The notes: generated from the letters alone by a model not told the origin. Positions 45,458-55,587 are shown, counted from the first letter of the stretch. The stretch is DNA of 64,000 bases from Candidatus Vicinibacter proximus (GCA_016713905.1 JADJOE010000003.1:248001-312000); one strand, 5' to 3'. Numbers and translations are program-made.

Positions 45458-46507
45458 TTGTCTTCGAAACCTGAGATTAATTATTTGCTGTTGTGGCATT
45501 TGAACCGGTACAAATGGATCGGCGTCCCGGGTATTGGTCGTTTTGAAGGACACTTAGAAAAAGCCTACCTCGACCACCAGAAAGGAGTCATTCATCCTTC
45601 CAGACTGACAGTTGACTTTTTACCGGATCAAAATTTAGATGGTGAGCAAATGCTCGAAAACTTAAGCGCTGAATCCGATTACTCTATGGAAGCATTGGAG
45701 GAAAGTTTAGGTAAACTCAGTTTTGGTTTGGTCACTGAGTTAAAGAAAAACCAACAAGTCGTTTTTGAACCTTATGGCATCTTAAGTCAGAATTCAAAAG
45801 GTACGATCAATTTTGTTCCTGCTCAGATAAATTTGCACGATCGTTTTTTTGGCATGGAAGCAAAAATGCTTACGCCACTGGTACATCAGTTTCAAGCAGC
45901 ACCTGAGGTTCCAGTACCCGTAAAACCCTTGCCACAAAATGATCGCAATCATTTCAAATGGCTATATTACCTTCTGGGCATTCTTTGGATTATTTTCCTT
46001 TTTCTTTTGATGTGTCCTGCGCGCAAGAATAATCAACAGAAACCTGTAAAAGCAGTCGAGGAAGACCTAATTAAAAAATCTTTGGAGAGCCAAAGAGAAA
46101 GCCTTGCATTGCAACAAAAGTTTCAGGATAGTATTTCCAAAATAAGTGCATTGCCGGTAGATACACCAACCCAACCTACCACAAAAACACCCGACGAAAA
46201 AAATGTACCAAAAAATTCAGATGAATTTTCCCATGAAGAACAAATAATGGATCATAACCTTGCAGAACTGGATGGTAAAATTAAAGGCAAGCAATGTGTG
46301 ATCATTGTTGGATCCTTTAAGGTTAAAGCCAATGCAGATCGACTAAGCAAACTGGTTAAAAAGAAAAATTACAAGGTTTACAGAGAGCCTTACGGAGAAT
46401 TCAATAGAGTAGGGATTCAATTTGATTGTTTTTCAAAAGACCTGAACAAAACCCTGGCTGAATTAAAAAAATCTTTTAATCCGGATTCCTGGATACTGAA
46501 ATACTAA
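45458..46507 (+). CDS. HU/CCDC81-like and SPOR domain membrane protein
   Basis: 349 residues, start codon TTG; the next upstream in-frame codon is a stop and the next Met would remove 65 conserved residues. The N-terminal 150 residues (LLLWHLNRYKWIGVPGIGRF, VVFEPYGILSQNSKGTINF) resemble the HU-like CCDC81 prokaryotic domain found fused to SPOR. One membrane helix (WLYYLLGILWIIFLFLLMC, about 168-186) is followed by a charged linker and a C-terminal SPOR domain (KQCVIIVGSFKVKANADRLS to the end), which binds denuded septal peptidoglycan. A role at the division site is inferred. kdsA follows 5 bp later. Confidence 0.82.
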   Translation: MSSKPEINYLLLWHLNRYKWIGVPGIGRFEGHLEKAYLDHQKGVIHPSRLTVDFLPDQNLDGEQMLENLSAESDYSMEALEESLGKLSFGLVTELKKNQQVVFEPYGILSQNSKGTINFVPAQINLHDRFFGMEAKMLTPLVHQFQAAPEVPVPVKPLPQNDRNHFKWLYYLLGILWIIFLFLLMCPARKNNQQKPVKAVEEDLIKKSLESQRESLALQQKFQDSISKISALPVDTPTQPTTKTPDEKNVPKNSDEFSHEEQIMDHNLAELDGKIKGKQCVIIVGSFKVKANADRLSKLVKKKNYKVYREPYGEFNRVGIQFDCFSKDLNKTLAELKKSFNPDSWILKY

Positions 46508-46512
46508 AATTG

Positions 46513-47331
46513 ATGATGAACTGGAACTCACTTGATAAAATTGCATATAAAGATTCTGAGCAATTTTTTTTAATTGCAGGCCCTTGTGTTGTAGAATCAA
46601 AAGATCTGTGCGCGGAAATAGCAGAACGAATGATTCAGTTAAGTAATGCTTATGAAATACCATACGTATTCAAGGCTTCTTATCGCAAAGCAAACCGGTC
46701 GCGGATAGACTCATTCACCGGGGCAGGCGATTTAACCGGATTGGAAATTTTAAAAACGATAGGAAGTCATTACGACGTTCCGGTCACCACTGACATTCAT
46801 ACGGATGAAGAAGCGGAACTGGCAGCACATTATGTAGATATACTGCAAATTCCTGCCTTCCTTTGCCGACAAACTTCCTTACTGGTTGCAGCAGCTAAAA
46901 CAGGTAAAGTGGTGAATGTAAAAAAAGGACAATTTATGAGCCCTGAAGCCATGCAACATGCCGTCGATAAAGTGAGACAAAGTGGTAATGATGCAGTTTG
47001 GCTGACAGATCGTGGAACCACTTTCGGTTATCACGATCTCATTGTCGATTACCGTGGATTACCAACTATGCAAGCATTCGGAGTTCCTGTTATCATGGAT
47101 TGTACACACTCTCTTCAGCAACCCAATCAACTCTCCGGCGTTACGGGAGGGCGCCCTGATCTGATTCCAACGATCGCTAAAGCTGCAATCGCAGTTGGTG
47201 CCGATGGCTTGTTTATTGAAACCCATCCGAGACCTTCACAAGCAAAATCAGATGGTGCCAACATGTTGCCCTTAGATCAAATGGAATCCCTTTTGGATAA
47301 ATTGGTAAAAATCAGAAGGGCCATTTTATAA
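46513..47331 (+). CDS. kdsA: 3-deoxy-8-phosphooctulonate synthase (metal-dependent type)
   Basis: 272 residues. It condenses arabinose 5-phosphate and phosphoenolpyruvate to KDO-8-phosphate for lipopolysaccharide core synthesis. Signatures: AGPCVVES, FKASYRKANRSRIDSFTG, VTTDIHT, WLTDRGTTFGYHDLIVD and DCTHSLQQP. Cys25 in AGPCVVES is the metal ligand that separates metal-dependent enzymes from the E. coli type, which has Asn. The start is the first ATG after the SPOR gene; a TTG at 46510 is also possible. The next gene starts 2 bp after its stop. Confidence 0.95.
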   Translation: MMNWNSLDKIAYKDSEQFFLIAGPCVVESKDLCAEIAERMIQLSNAYEIPYVFKASYRKANRSRIDSFTGAGDLTGLEILKTIGSHYDVPVTTDIHTDEEAELAAHYVDILQIPAFLCRQTSLLVAAAKTGKVVNVKKGQFMSPEAMQHAVDKVRQSGNDAVWLTDRGTTFGYHDLIVDYRGLPTMQAFGVPVIMDCTHSLQQPNQLSGVTGGRPDLIPTIAKAAIAVGADGLFIETHPRPSQAKSDGANMLPLDQMESLLDKLVKIRRAIL

Positions 47332-47333
47332 CT

Positions 47334-48893
47334 ATGTCCTTTACGGTAGATTTTTCCATTCACCATTCCAGAATACGGGATGTAACTGCTGTTCGTGACG
47401 CCATAAAAAAGGCCAGCGCAAAGCATCTGGAAGAGGATTTCAATTACCGGATCATCCGACGAAATATTGATGCCCGACAAAAAAATGTTGAATATATTCT
47501 AAAAGCAGAAATTTATGAACCAGGAGAATTGGTTGAAAAATCAAATGTGTTGGATGATTTTCATGATCTGAAAACCTCCGATGAAGTATATATAGTTGGG
47601 GCCGGTCCTTGTGGTTATTTTGCCGCATTGCAGCTTATCCGGCATGGCATTAAACCAATTATTATTGAACGAGGCAAGGATGTACGGGAAAGAAGGCGCG
47701 ATCTGAAAGCGATTCAGCAGTTTGGCATCGTTAACGAAGATTCCAATTATTGTTTTGGTGAAGGTGGCGCAGGTACCTATTCTGACGGCAAACTATATAC
47801 CAGAGCTACAAAAAGAGGAGACATTAATTACGTGCTGCAATTACTGGTTGCACATGGTGCAAGTGAGGAGATATTGGTGGATGTGCATCCACACATAGGC
47901 TCCAACAAATTGCCGGATATAATTTCAGCAATTAGAAATACAATTGAATCGCATGGGGGAGAAGTAAGATTCAATTCCAGACTCACGGATATTTTAATTA
48001 AAGAAAATAAAGTTACTGGTCTGAAGTTGGGGGAAGAGCTTGTGCCATGCGATCGCATTATTTTAGCTACGGGACATTCCGCCAGAGATATTTACAAAAT
48101 TTTACACGAGAAAAATATTTTTATCGAAGTGAAACCATTTGCTGTGGGATTTCGGATAGAACACCATCAGGCATTAATTGATGAGATACAATATCATTGT
48201 GTAACAAGGCCTGATACACTTCCGGCGTCCAGTTATAGTTTGGCTTGTCAGGTAGGTGATAAAGGCGTTTTTTCTTTTTGCATGTGTCCGGGTGGGTTGA
48301 TCATTCCGGCAGCTACCTCACCGGGAGAAATTGTAGTGAACGGGATGTCTCTTTCCAGAAGAGATTCTCCTTTCGCCAACAGCGGAATGGTTACTTCTGT
48401 GGATCAAAAAGATTTTAATTTATTTTCCGTACATGGTCCTTTGCAGGGTATGTATTTTCAACAGGGAATAGAGCAAGATTTTTTTGAAGCAGGAGATGGA
48501 ACACAAAAAGCTCCGGCACAAAGATTGCAGGATTTTTTAATGGGTAGAAGAAGTCATAGTCTCCCGGATACCAGTTACATTCCGGGAATTTTAAATGCAC
48601 GAGTGGATCAATTATTTGCCAAAGATGTTTACCATCGACTAAAAACAGGGCTCCTTCAGTTTGGAAAAAAAATGCCGCAATACATCAGTGACGAAGCTGT
48701 AGTAGTAGGTAGCGAATCTCGAACAAGTGCGCCGGTGCGCATACCAAGAAACAAAGAGAATTGCATGCATCCACAAATCAAAGGTTTGTACCCTGGTGGA
48801 GAAGGTGCCGGTTTCGCCGGTGGAATATTGTCGGCAGCCATGGATGGCATTAGAGTTGCAGATGCAATTTTTCGACAGGTTATTCCTGGTTAG
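47334..48893 (+). CDS. NAD(P)/FAD-dependent oxidoreductase (COG2509 type)
   Basis: 519 residues. An N-terminal alpha/beta region of about 85 residues precedes the FAD-binding site EVYIVGAGPCGYFAALQLIRHG. The family signature FGEGGAGTYSDGKLYTR follows. The C-terminal LYPGGEGAGFAGGILSAAMDGI is the second FAD contact. The reaction is unknown for this family. Translation is probably coupled to kdsA (2-bp gap). It converges on the carboxylase gene. Confidence 0.88.
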   Translation: MSFTVDFSIHHSRIRDVTAVRDAIKKASAKHLEEDFNYRIIRRNIDARQKNVEYILKAEIYEPGELVEKSNVLDDFHDLKTSDEVYIVGAGPCGYFAALQLIRHGIKPIIIERGKDVRERRRDLKAIQQFGIVNEDSNYCFGEGGAGTYSDGKLYTRATKRGDINYVLQLLVAHGASEEILVDVHPHIGSNKLPDIISAIRNTIESHGGEVRFNSRLTDILIKENKVTGLKLGEELVPCDRIILATGHSARDIYKILHEKNIFIEVKPFAVGFRIEHHQALIDEIQYHCVTRPDTLPASSYSLACQVGDKGVFSFCMCPGGLIIPAATSPGEIVVNGMSLSRRDSPFANSGMVTSVDQKDFNLFSVHGPLQGMYFQQGIEQDFFEAGDGTQKAPAQRLQDFLMGRRSHSLPDTSYIPGILNARVDQLFAKDVYHRLKTGLLQFGKKMPQYISDEAVVVGSESRTSAPVRIPRNKENCMHPQIKGLYPGGEGAGFAGGILSAAMDGIRVADAIFRQVIPG

Positions 48894-48979
48894 TTTTTTT
48901 TCATAGCTTGATTGGAATTCGAAAAAACACCAAGAATTAGTATCAAAGTACCTTCAATAAAGTCAGGAAGAAAAAATCA

Positions 48980-50524
48980 TCATAATGGAATATTTCCATG
49001 TTTTTTTCTGGGAAGTTTATCTACTTTATTTTCCAGAGATGCAAAAGCCCTTATCAATTTTCTCCGGCTGTCTTCAGGAAGAATGACCTCATCAATAAAT
49101 CCTCGTGAAGCAGCCGTGTAAGGATTTGCAAATTTTTCGGCATATTCCATTTCTTTCTCAAGAATGGTTGCCTCAGGATCAGAGGATAGGTCTATTTCTT
49201 TTTTAAATATGATTTCACTGGCTCCTTTAGCGCCCATGACAGCAATTTCTGCAGAAGGCCAGGCAAAGTTAAAGTCTGCGCCAATGTGTTTGGAGTTCAT
49301 CACATCGTATGCTCCACCATAAGCCTTCCTGGTGATCAGGGTGATTCTTGGAACAGTTGCTTCACTGAATGCATACAATAATTTGGCACCGTTGCTGATA
49401 ATTCCGTTCCATTCCTGATCTGTCCCTGGTAAAAATCCGGGAACATCTTCCAGCACGAGCAATGGAATATTGAAACAATCACAAAACCGGACAAAACGGG
49501 CTGCTTTTTTCGAGGCATTCACATCCAGACAACCTGCCAGTACCATCGGTTGATTGGCAACAATACCGATGGATTTACCAGCCAACCGTGCAAAACCTAC
49601 AACGATGTTTTGTGCAAAATCCTCATGAATTTCGAAGAAGGATTCCGGATCGACAATTTTTACAATAATTTCTTTTATCTCGTAGGGTTGGTTGGCATTG
49701 TTGGGAATCAGATCACTCATGTTTTCCAGGACTTCGCTGCCGGGTGTGTAGGAGAGTGCTATGGGTTTTTCTTCACAGTTTTGAGGAAGGTATCCGAGCA
49801 GACGTCTGATTTTCAGAATACATTCGACATCATTTTCGGCCGTAAGTTGGGTTACACCTGATTTCGAAGCATGGGTATGTGCGCCTCCAAGTTCTTCGGA
49901 ACTTACCTCCTCATTGGTCACGGTTTTGACCACATTCGGACCGGTTACAAACATATAGGAAGTGTGTTCCACCATGATGATGAAATCCGTCATGGCCGGA
50001 GAATAAACGGCTCCTCCCGCACAGGGACCCATAATAGCAGATATTTGGGGAATAACACCGGACGTCCGCACATTTCGGTAGAAAATATCAGCATATCCGC
50101 CAAGCGATCTTACCCCTTCCTGGATACGAGCCCCACCGGAATCATTTAATCCAATCACCGGCGCACCATTGCGTAAAGCCAGATCCATGATCTTACATAT
50201 TTTCTCTGCATGGGTTTCAGATAAAGAACCACCAAAAACAGTAAAATCTTGCGCATAAACGTACACCAATCGGTTTTCTACGGCACCATATCCGGTAATT
50301 ACGCCATCACCATAATAGATTTGATTTTCCATCCCAAAATCTGAGCAGCGGTGCGTCACCAGCATGCCCAATTCCTCAAAACTACCGGGGTCAAGAAGCA
50401 GTTGAATTCTTTCCCTTGCGGTCAGTTTCTTTTTGTGATGCTGTGCATCAATTCTATTTTGACCACCACCAAGGAGCGCCGCCTTGTTTTTATCTAAAAG
50501 TTGTTCAATTTTACGAGACATCAT
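48980..50524 (-). CDS. Acyl-CoA carboxylase beta (carboxyltransferase) subunit, propionyl-CoA type
   Basis: 514 residues with the two-domain crotonase fold of PccB. Diagnostic parts: [57 protein letters not shown] and [21 protein letters not shown]. It moves carboxyl from biotin to an acyl-CoA, most often propionyl-CoA. The biotin carboxylase/carrier subunit is not adjacent. Two Met codons open the frame. Specificity (propionyl, methylmalonyl, acetyl) cannot be fixed by eye. Confidence 0.92.
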   Translation of the reverse strand: MMSRKIEQLLDKNKAALLGGGQNRIDAQHHKKKLTARERIQLLLDPGSFEELGMLVTHRCSDFGMENQIYYGDGVITGYGAVENRLVYVYAQDFTVFGGSLSETHAEKICKIMDLALRNGAPVIGLNDSGGARIQEGVRSLGGYADIFYRNVRTSGVIPQISAIMGPCAGGAVYSPAMTDFIIMVEHTSYMFVTGPNVVKTVTNEEVSSEELGGAHTHASKSGVTQLTAENDVECILKIRRLLGYLPQNCEEKPIALSYTPGSEVLENMSDLIPNNANQPYEIKEIIVKIVDPESFFEIHEDFAQNIVVGFARLAGKSIGIVANQPMVLAGCLDVNASKKAARFVRFCDCFNIPLLVLEDVPGFLPGTDQEWNGIISNGAKLLYAFSEATVPRITLITRKAYGGAYDVMNSKHIGADFNFAWPSAEIAVMGAKGASEIIFKKEIDLSSDPEATILEKEMEYAEKFANPYTAASRGFIDEVILPEDSRRKLIRAFASLENKVDKLPRKKHGNIPL

Positions 50525-50644
50525 ACTCCGGCGAAGTTAACCAAACTTGGAAAATTGGGGGAGGATTGAGTTTTTTAAATTTCAAAACACAAGGGTTTGA
50601 ATAAAAGGGACTAAATTGAAAAATTAAAAAGTTGCTTTTTGTTT

Positions 50645-51403
50645 TTAAGAGTTTCTTTTAGAAATAACTTCTAATAAATTCGCCCTAACCCGTCTGGAAA
50701 CTGGAATACTGGTTCCGTCGTAAAGTCTGACTTCTTCGCCATTTCTGCCAACAAATTCAATCAGTCTCACATTGATCACATGAGATTTGTGCACTTCATA
50801 AAAATTGTATTTTTCAAGCATGTTCCTGAACTCGCCGATATTTTGGGAACTGATCAGCACTTTGCCGTTTGCACAGATCACTTTGGTATAGCCGGACCAT
50901 CCTTCACAGCGAATGATGTCGCCCACTCTAACAAAGTGTGCACCTTCTTTCATTGAAATGGCAATGTTGTGATCCTGACTAATGGGGAGGGATAAATTAC
51001 GCAACAGATTTTGAATGCGGTTGTGCTCAAATTTATAATACACCTTTTCCAGGGCTGCATTTATGGCATGTGCAAGTTCTGAGTTGTTGATAGGTTTTAC
51101 AATAAACCCAACAGCACACAACCGAATCGCATCAATGGCATGTTGGTCTAGGCTGGTTACAAATATTAATTCAAAATTATGCTTGGGCATTCTTTTTAAA
51201 AGTTCCAGACCACTTTCTCCGGGCATTGAAATGTCCATAAAAACCAAGTCCGGTTGTTGAGAAAGTATTTGTACATAAGCTTCCTGCGTGTTTTGAGCCT
51301 TTGCCAGGATTTGAATGTTGGGATATAAGGACTTTATCTTTTCTTCCAGAATCGACAAAGCATCCTGTTCATCATCCACCAAAATGGCAGTTACTGTTTC
51401 CAT
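50645..51403 (-). CDS. LytTR-family response regulator
   Basis: 252 residues. The receiver domain (1-120) has the acidic pocket VDDEQDA, phosphoacceptor Asp57 in LVFMDISMPGESG and the conserved Lys in GFIVKPINN. The LytTR DNA-binding domain follows (about 150-250: GDIIRCEGWSGYTKVICANG, NFYEVHKSHVINVRLI, VRLYDGTSIPVSRR). Its ATG overlaps the stop of the sensor gene as TAATG, so translation is coupled. Such domains bind 9-bp direct repeats 21 bp apart; repeats of that form lie before this operon and before the 104-aa gene. Confidence 0.95.
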   Translation of the reverse strand: METVTAILVDDEQDALSILEEKIKSLYPNIQILAKAQNTQEAYVQILSQQPDLVFMDISMPGESGLELLKRMPKHNFELIFVTSLDQHAIDAIRLCAVGFIVKPINNSELAHAINAALEKVYYKFEHNRIQNLLRNLSLPISQDHNIAISMKEGAHFVRVGDIIRCEGWSGYTKVICANGKVLISSQNIGEFRNMLEKYNFYEVHKSHVINVRLIEFVGRNGEEVRLYDGTSIPVSRRVRANLLEVISKRNS

Positions 51404-54384
51404 TATTTTATTTTTAATATAACGCGTGTACCTAAAGGTATGCTGTCTTTAATCAAGTCATGATATTCAAGGGTAACCAGATAATTCCCCTTTTTATTGA
51501 CCAGACTTATTCTGTCTTTCATCATTTCTAGTCCTCTCGAAATATGTGAATTGCTGGTCTGGGTTTTCATTTGCGCGGCCTTAGCTCTTCCGATTCCATC
51601 GTCTTCAATGATAATTTTTAGCCCTTCTGCTTTTTCTTCGATGAGAATGGAAATTAATCCTCCACCTTCTTTATGAAACAAGCCATGTCCCAGGGCATTT
51701 TCAATAATTGGTTGCAATAAGAGGGAAGGGATTTTTACTGTTGAAGTGTCCAGCTCAGATGGTTGAACCATTATTTTAAAATCTAGTCGATCCTTAAATC
51801 GCAATTTTTCAATTTCCAGATATTTGGTTATCAGTTGAATTTCGTCTTTTAGCAGAATGTCTTCATTTTTTGAGGATTCCAGATATAACCTCAACAATCT
51901 TGAAAATCTGCTGAGGTAAGTGTCGGCCAAATCTTTTTGGTCATTTTGAATCAGATTCTGGATGGAGCCCATGGCATTGAAAACAAAATGAGGATTCATC
52001 TGTGCCCGCAAAGATTCCAGCTTGACATCAGAAATCTGTATATCTGCCATTAACCTTGCTTTTTCGGTTTTCTTTTTTCTTTTGAGGACAAATTGTATGC
52101 TACCGGTCAACATAGAAACCAGAATGATAATACCCAGAATTCTAAAGAATAAAGTCTCGTACCATCTTGGTAACAGTATAATTTGCATGGTCGATTCATT
52201 TGGCGATATCTGACCTTTGTAATTTTCAAGCTTACATCTAAAAGTATAGGTACCTGGTTTGGTTAAAGCATAATTAATTTCAGTATTTTTCGTGATTTTC
52301 CATTCTTCATCAAATCCTTCAAGCATGTAGTGAAATTTTGATTCTCCAAGACTCGAAAAATCTAGACTTTCCATTATAAAAGAAAAAGTGTTATTAACAA
52401 TATTGACAACTGTGGTGTCCAAAATGGCATTGTTTGCAAATATTTTCAACTTTGGAGTTAAAAAGTATTTGCCTATTTCTGGATAATTTGGTATGATCGT
52501 AAAATAATCATCTGAAATTGCATAAATATTTTCACTATTTGCAAATAAACCTAATATATTTTTATTTAATATTCCATCCTGGTGTGAAAACTTTTCAATT
52601 AAATTTCTATCCTGATTTTCTCTTGCAATAAAAATTCCAGAATTGGTTGAGAAGTATTTATTATTTTTATTGTCTATGAAAATATTATTAATTGAACTAT
52701 TTATTTCAGGATAAACTTTTTCTAAGCAGTTCTTACTGAATTTCCAAATTCCGTCATATTCCGTGCCAAGCCACAAATCATCATTATTATCTATTGCATA
52801 AGTTTTAAAAATTAATTCATTGTTTAATAACAGAGGTTGAATTTGATCTAAATTATCAATTTGATATAATTTATTATTAAGCAGTATAATGGTAAAGCCA
52901 CTTTTTGTTTGTTTGATATTTTCAACAATTCCATCATAAATGATTTTGGTTTTGAAATTCTTTTCATCATTTTGTTTAATTTTTAGCAAATCACTTACTC
53001 TTGCTATAAATAAAACTTTCTCATCATTTGATCTGAAAATGAATTTATTTCCATCATTACGAAACGGCTTTGAAAATATTTGATCATTTGGTTTTAGAGA
53101 ATTTGATAAATTGAAAATGTAATCTTTATTAATTGAATTTGAAGTGTAATTAAATTCGTAAACATTTAAAGCATTTGCTAATAATGTAGTCTTTTTTTTA
53201 ATGTCAATTGTGTGAATTGGATAATCTCCCAAAAATGCAATCTTTTTTAAATTGTTATTTGTATATAAATAAATATTTCCTTTTGATGTTCCTACAAAAA
53301 TAATATTATCACTTCCATTTATTATGTTATAATTTCCATGCTCTTTGTTAAGTTTAGGTAGGTTTTTAATAGATTTCATGCTAGGAGTTATTAGATAACA
53401 TCCAGCATTGGAAGTTCCAATCCATAAGTTATTGTCTTTATCAATATGAGATCTCGTAATCTCTACTTCATAATTATTTATAGGATATTTAAAGGTTGTA
53501 ATATTTATATTCGAGTCAATTTGGATATATCCTTTGGAAGTTTCAATATAAAAATAATCATTTTTTATATAGGGCGTATATATTTGCCCTAAGCTATTTA
53601 ATAATTTATTTAAAGTTGTATGCAACAAAATATTATTATCTTTTTCATTGTAAATTAGTATTTCATGTGTTGTGTCTCTTAGATAAATAATATTTTTTTT
53701 AAAATTATAAAAGGATCCAGTTCCTTTATTAAGATATGTTTTTAAATATTTCGATACTTTAATATCGGGATATAATGTTAAAGAATCGCTTAGAATATCT
53801 TTTAAATAAATATTGTCTTTTGAGAGTATAATTTGTTTGTTATTGTTGAAAATTGAATTTTTATTTTCTGGAAAATTATTAAGAGATTTATATAAATCGA
53901 TTATACGATTTTTTTTCATAAAGATATTTTCAAAAAAATATGTGCCATAATCAATTTGTATGTAGATGCCGAATTCATTTTCAAAAAAATTTACTTGTCT
54001 ACATACTTTTGGAAGTTTATAAATTTTTTCTATTTCTCCATCTTTAAAAGCAATCAATTGATCAGAGGTGCTTTGTGCCCAAACCCTGTTCCATTTGTCC
54101 TTGTAGAGGCCATAATAAATATTGGTTGGCATGCCTTCCTTTACGGTAAAATTTTTAAAGCTGTGGCCATTGAAGACAGAGATTCCTCTATCTGTGGCAA
54201 AATACATATAGCCTGTTGAATCCTGACAAATGGCAAAGACTTTATTGGATAATAATCCATCTGCAACAGTATAATTTTTATAAGGGCTTACCTGAGCCAA
54301 AGTGGACAATGGCAATAGAATGACAAGAATTAGGTAGGAAATGCAGAAATGATAGCGAAGCATGGCTTTATGCTTTTTGATCAT
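51403..54384 (-). CDS. LytS-type histidine kinase with two-component propeller sensor
   Basis: 993 residues from Met at 54384; the longer frame would need a TTG start upstream, but a -7 box at 54423-54416 lies too close to it. A signal/anchor (FCISYLILVILLPLSTLAQ) is followed by about 650 residues of two-component-regulator propeller repeats (YFATDRGISVFNG, LWIGTSNAGCYLI, LWLGTEYDGIWKFS), a Y_Y_Y domain (FHYMLEGFDEEWKI) and a membrane helix (FFRILGIIILVSMLTGSIQF). The His kinase core (LESLRAQMNPHFVFNAMGSI, His in NPHF) and ATPase (IEDDGIGRA) follow. The extracytoplasmic propeller should sense a periplasmic ligand and pass the signal to the LytTR regulator. The sensor part is much more AT-rich than the rest. 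Confidence 0.95.
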   Translation of the reverse strand: MIKKHKAMLRYHFCISYLILVILLPLSTLAQVSPYKNYTVADGLLSNKVFAICQDSTGYMYFATDRGISVFNGHSFKNFTVKEGMPTNIYYGLYKDKWNRVWAQSTSDQLIAFKDGEIEKIYKLPKVCRQVNFFENEFGIYIQIDYGTYFFENIFMKKNRIIDLYKSLNNFPENKNSIFNNNKQIILSKDNIYLKDILSDSLTLYPDIKVSKYLKTYLNKGTGSFYNFKKNIIYLRDTTHEILIYNEKDNNILLHTTLNKLLNSLGQIYTPYIKNDYFYIETSKGYIQIDSNINITTFKYPINNYEVEITRSHIDKDNNLWIGTSNAGCYLITPSMKSIKNLPKLNKEHGNYNIINGSDNIIFVGTSKGNIYLYTNNNLKKIAFLGDYPIHTIDIKKKTTLLANALNVYEFNYTSNSINKDYIFNLSNSLKPNDQIFSKPFRNDGNKFIFRSNDEKVLFIARVSDLLKIKQNDEKNFKTKIIYDGIVENIKQTKSGFTIILLNNKLYQIDNLDQIQPLLLNNELIFKTYAIDNNDDLWLGTEYDGIWKFSKNCLEKVYPEINSSINNIFIDNKNNKYFSTNSGIFIARENQDRNLIEKFSHQDGILNKNILGLFANSENIYAISDDYFTIIPNYPEIGKYFLTPKLKIFANNAILDTTVVNIVNNTFSFIMESLDFSSLGESKFHYMLEGFDEEWKITKNTEINYALTKPGTYTFRCKLENYKGQISPNESTMQIILLPRWYETLFFRILGIIILVSMLTGSIQFVLKRKKKTEKARLMADIQISDVKLESLRAQMNPHFVFNAMGSIQNLIQNDQKDLADTYLSRFSRLLRLYLESSKNEDILLKDEIQLITKYLEIEKLRFKDRLDFKIMVQPSELDTSTVKIPSLLLQPIIENALGHGLFHKEGGGLISILIEEKAEGLKIIIEDDGIGRAKAAQMKTQTSNSHISRGLEMMKDRISLVNKKGNYLVTLEYHDLIKDSIPLGTRVILKIK

Positions 54385-54415
54385 TTCAGGTATGGTGATT
54401 TTGTGTGCCAATGTT

Positions 54416-54423
54416 CAAAGATA
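54416..54423 (-). promoter_or_regulatory. Proximal -7 box (TATCTTTG) of the kinase operon
   Basis: CAAAGATA on the plus strand, 31 nt before the chosen start codon. It may give basal expression besides the LytTR-controlled promoter 180 bp further upstream. Confidence 0.5.
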
Positions 54424-54487
54424 AAAAAATTGATCCTCCCTCTAAGCAGTAAGTAAATTACTGATTAGCTACCATGCTATATTAAGA

Positions 54488-54516
54488 AATCCACAGAGGA
54501 CGATCCTCTGTGGATT
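54488..54516 (-). other. Perfect 13-bp hairpin in the presumed leader of the kinase operon
   Basis: AATCCACAGAGGA and TCCTCTGTGGATT are exact reverse complements with a 3-nt loop. It lies between the LytTR-controlled start and the kinase ATG. No T-run follows on the minus strand, so it is not a simple terminator. It could be an attenuator, a processing site or a palindromic repeat. Confidence 0.75.
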
Positions 54517-54598
54517 GAGTAGGGGTTTCTCATAGTATTATGGATGTGTCCACTGATTACTAAGAGGATATATAAAGAATAGTATTTTAATTCCGGAA

Positions 54599-54669
54599 TA
54601 AAGATACCGCAGCTTCAAAATAATGGTCAGTTAAACCGAGGAACGGTAGGTTTTAACCGATTAACGGTA
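54599..54669 (-). promoter_or_regulatory. Putative LytTR operator and promoter of the kinase-regulator operon
   Basis: On the minus strand ACCGTTAAT (54668-54660) and ACCGTTCCT (54647-54639) are 21 bp apart. The first matches the LytTR consensus [TA][AC][CA]GTTN[AG][TG] at all positions, the second at all but one. A -7-like TATCTTTA (54606-54599) follows after 32 nt. The 18-mer around the second half-site differs by one base from that before the 104-aa gene. Autoregulation is inferred. Confidence 0.65.
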
Positions 54670-54882
54670 AATTCGTTTTTTATAAAATTTACCTAAAATT
54701 TGCTAAAAATTAGATTTAATTCATTGATAATTAAACATATAAATATATAAATATGTGTAATGTATTGAATTTTGGAATTTTTAGCTGCCAAGAGTTTAAA
54801 TACAAAGCAAGTTTTCACACATTTTGGGGTTTTGACTTCTTGGTCAGACCTCATCCAATGTTATTATCTGGCCCTTTGAATT

Positions 54883-55572
54883 CTATAATGCAGACAAGGC
54901 CTGCTCGAATCTAATCCATGGAGATTCCTGAATCGGCAGACATCTGAATTGCATCTTTTCATTCGATTTAGGATGGGGGAATTCAATTTGCCATGCATGG
55001 AGTGCTATACGTTTATCGTCAATCCTTTTGGGGGCTTTGTAATGCAGATCATTCCACATTGGATGCCCAAGGTAGGATAATGTTGCTCTGATCTGGTGGT
55101 ACCTGCCTGTGCGTAATTCTATGTCCAGCAGACTTAGACCATCCGAATAGTCCAATTGGACAGCAGTGGTTTCAATGGGCTTAAATCCGGCTTTGGGAAA
55201 AGGAAAAATTTCCGCTTTAAATTTATTTGGATTCTTTTTAAGAAATAGTTTTTGAGGAATTTCCTTTTGACCAAAATTACCTTCCACCACACCGAGATAT
55301 TTTTTAAACACCTTATCCTCAGCAAACAATTGATTTAATTTGACAAGAATGGATGCTTTCTTGGCCAAAACCATCAAGCCACTGGTCTGTCGATCAAGCC
55401 TGTTTGCTAATCCCGCAATCAAATTTTTTGCCTTCTGCCCGGAGGATTTATAATATTGTAGTACTTGGTCCTGCAGATTCTCATAAACTTTTGCAGCATC
55501 CGGTTCGCAGGCCAGTCCAGCAGGCTTGACCACTACGATCAGGTCCTTATCTTCAAATATTATATTGAGCAA
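54883..55572 (-). CDS. RluA-family pseudouridine synthase
   Basis: 229 residues. The catalytic Asp60 is in ANRLDRQTSGLMVLAK. VELRTGRYHQIR appears here as DIELRTGRYHQIRATLSYLGHP, and ALHAWQIEFPHP is the usual C-terminal strand. No S4 domain is present, so it is of the short RluA/RluC-like form acting on rRNA or tRNA; the target base is not predictable. It starts 15 bp after the giant T9SS gene and is probably the last gene of that transcript. Confidence 0.92.
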   Translation of the reverse strand: MLNIIFEDKDLIVVVKPAGLACEPDAAKVYENLQDQVLQYYKSSGQKAKNLIAGLANRLDRQTSGLMVLAKKASILVKLNQLFAEDKVFKKYLGVVEGNFGQKEIPQKLFLKKNPNKFKAEIFPFPKAGFKPIETTAVQLDYSDGLSLLDIELRTGRYHQIRATLSYLGHPMWNDLHYKAPKRIDDKRIALHAWQIEFPHPKSNEKMQFRCLPIQESPWIRFEQALSAL

Positions 55573-55587
55573 TGTTGGCTAATTAGT

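Larger units (their letters stand above)
54412..54882. other. 471-bp intergenic region upstream of the kinase operon
   Basis: From the kinase side it holds a -7 box (54416-54423), a hairpin CAGTAA/TTACTG (54447-54463), a perfect 13-bp hairpin (54488-54516), a -7-like box (54599-54606) and the LytTR-like repeats (54632-54669). From about 54680 to 54882 it is AT-rich; I see no gene or terminator there. Confidence 0.7.
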
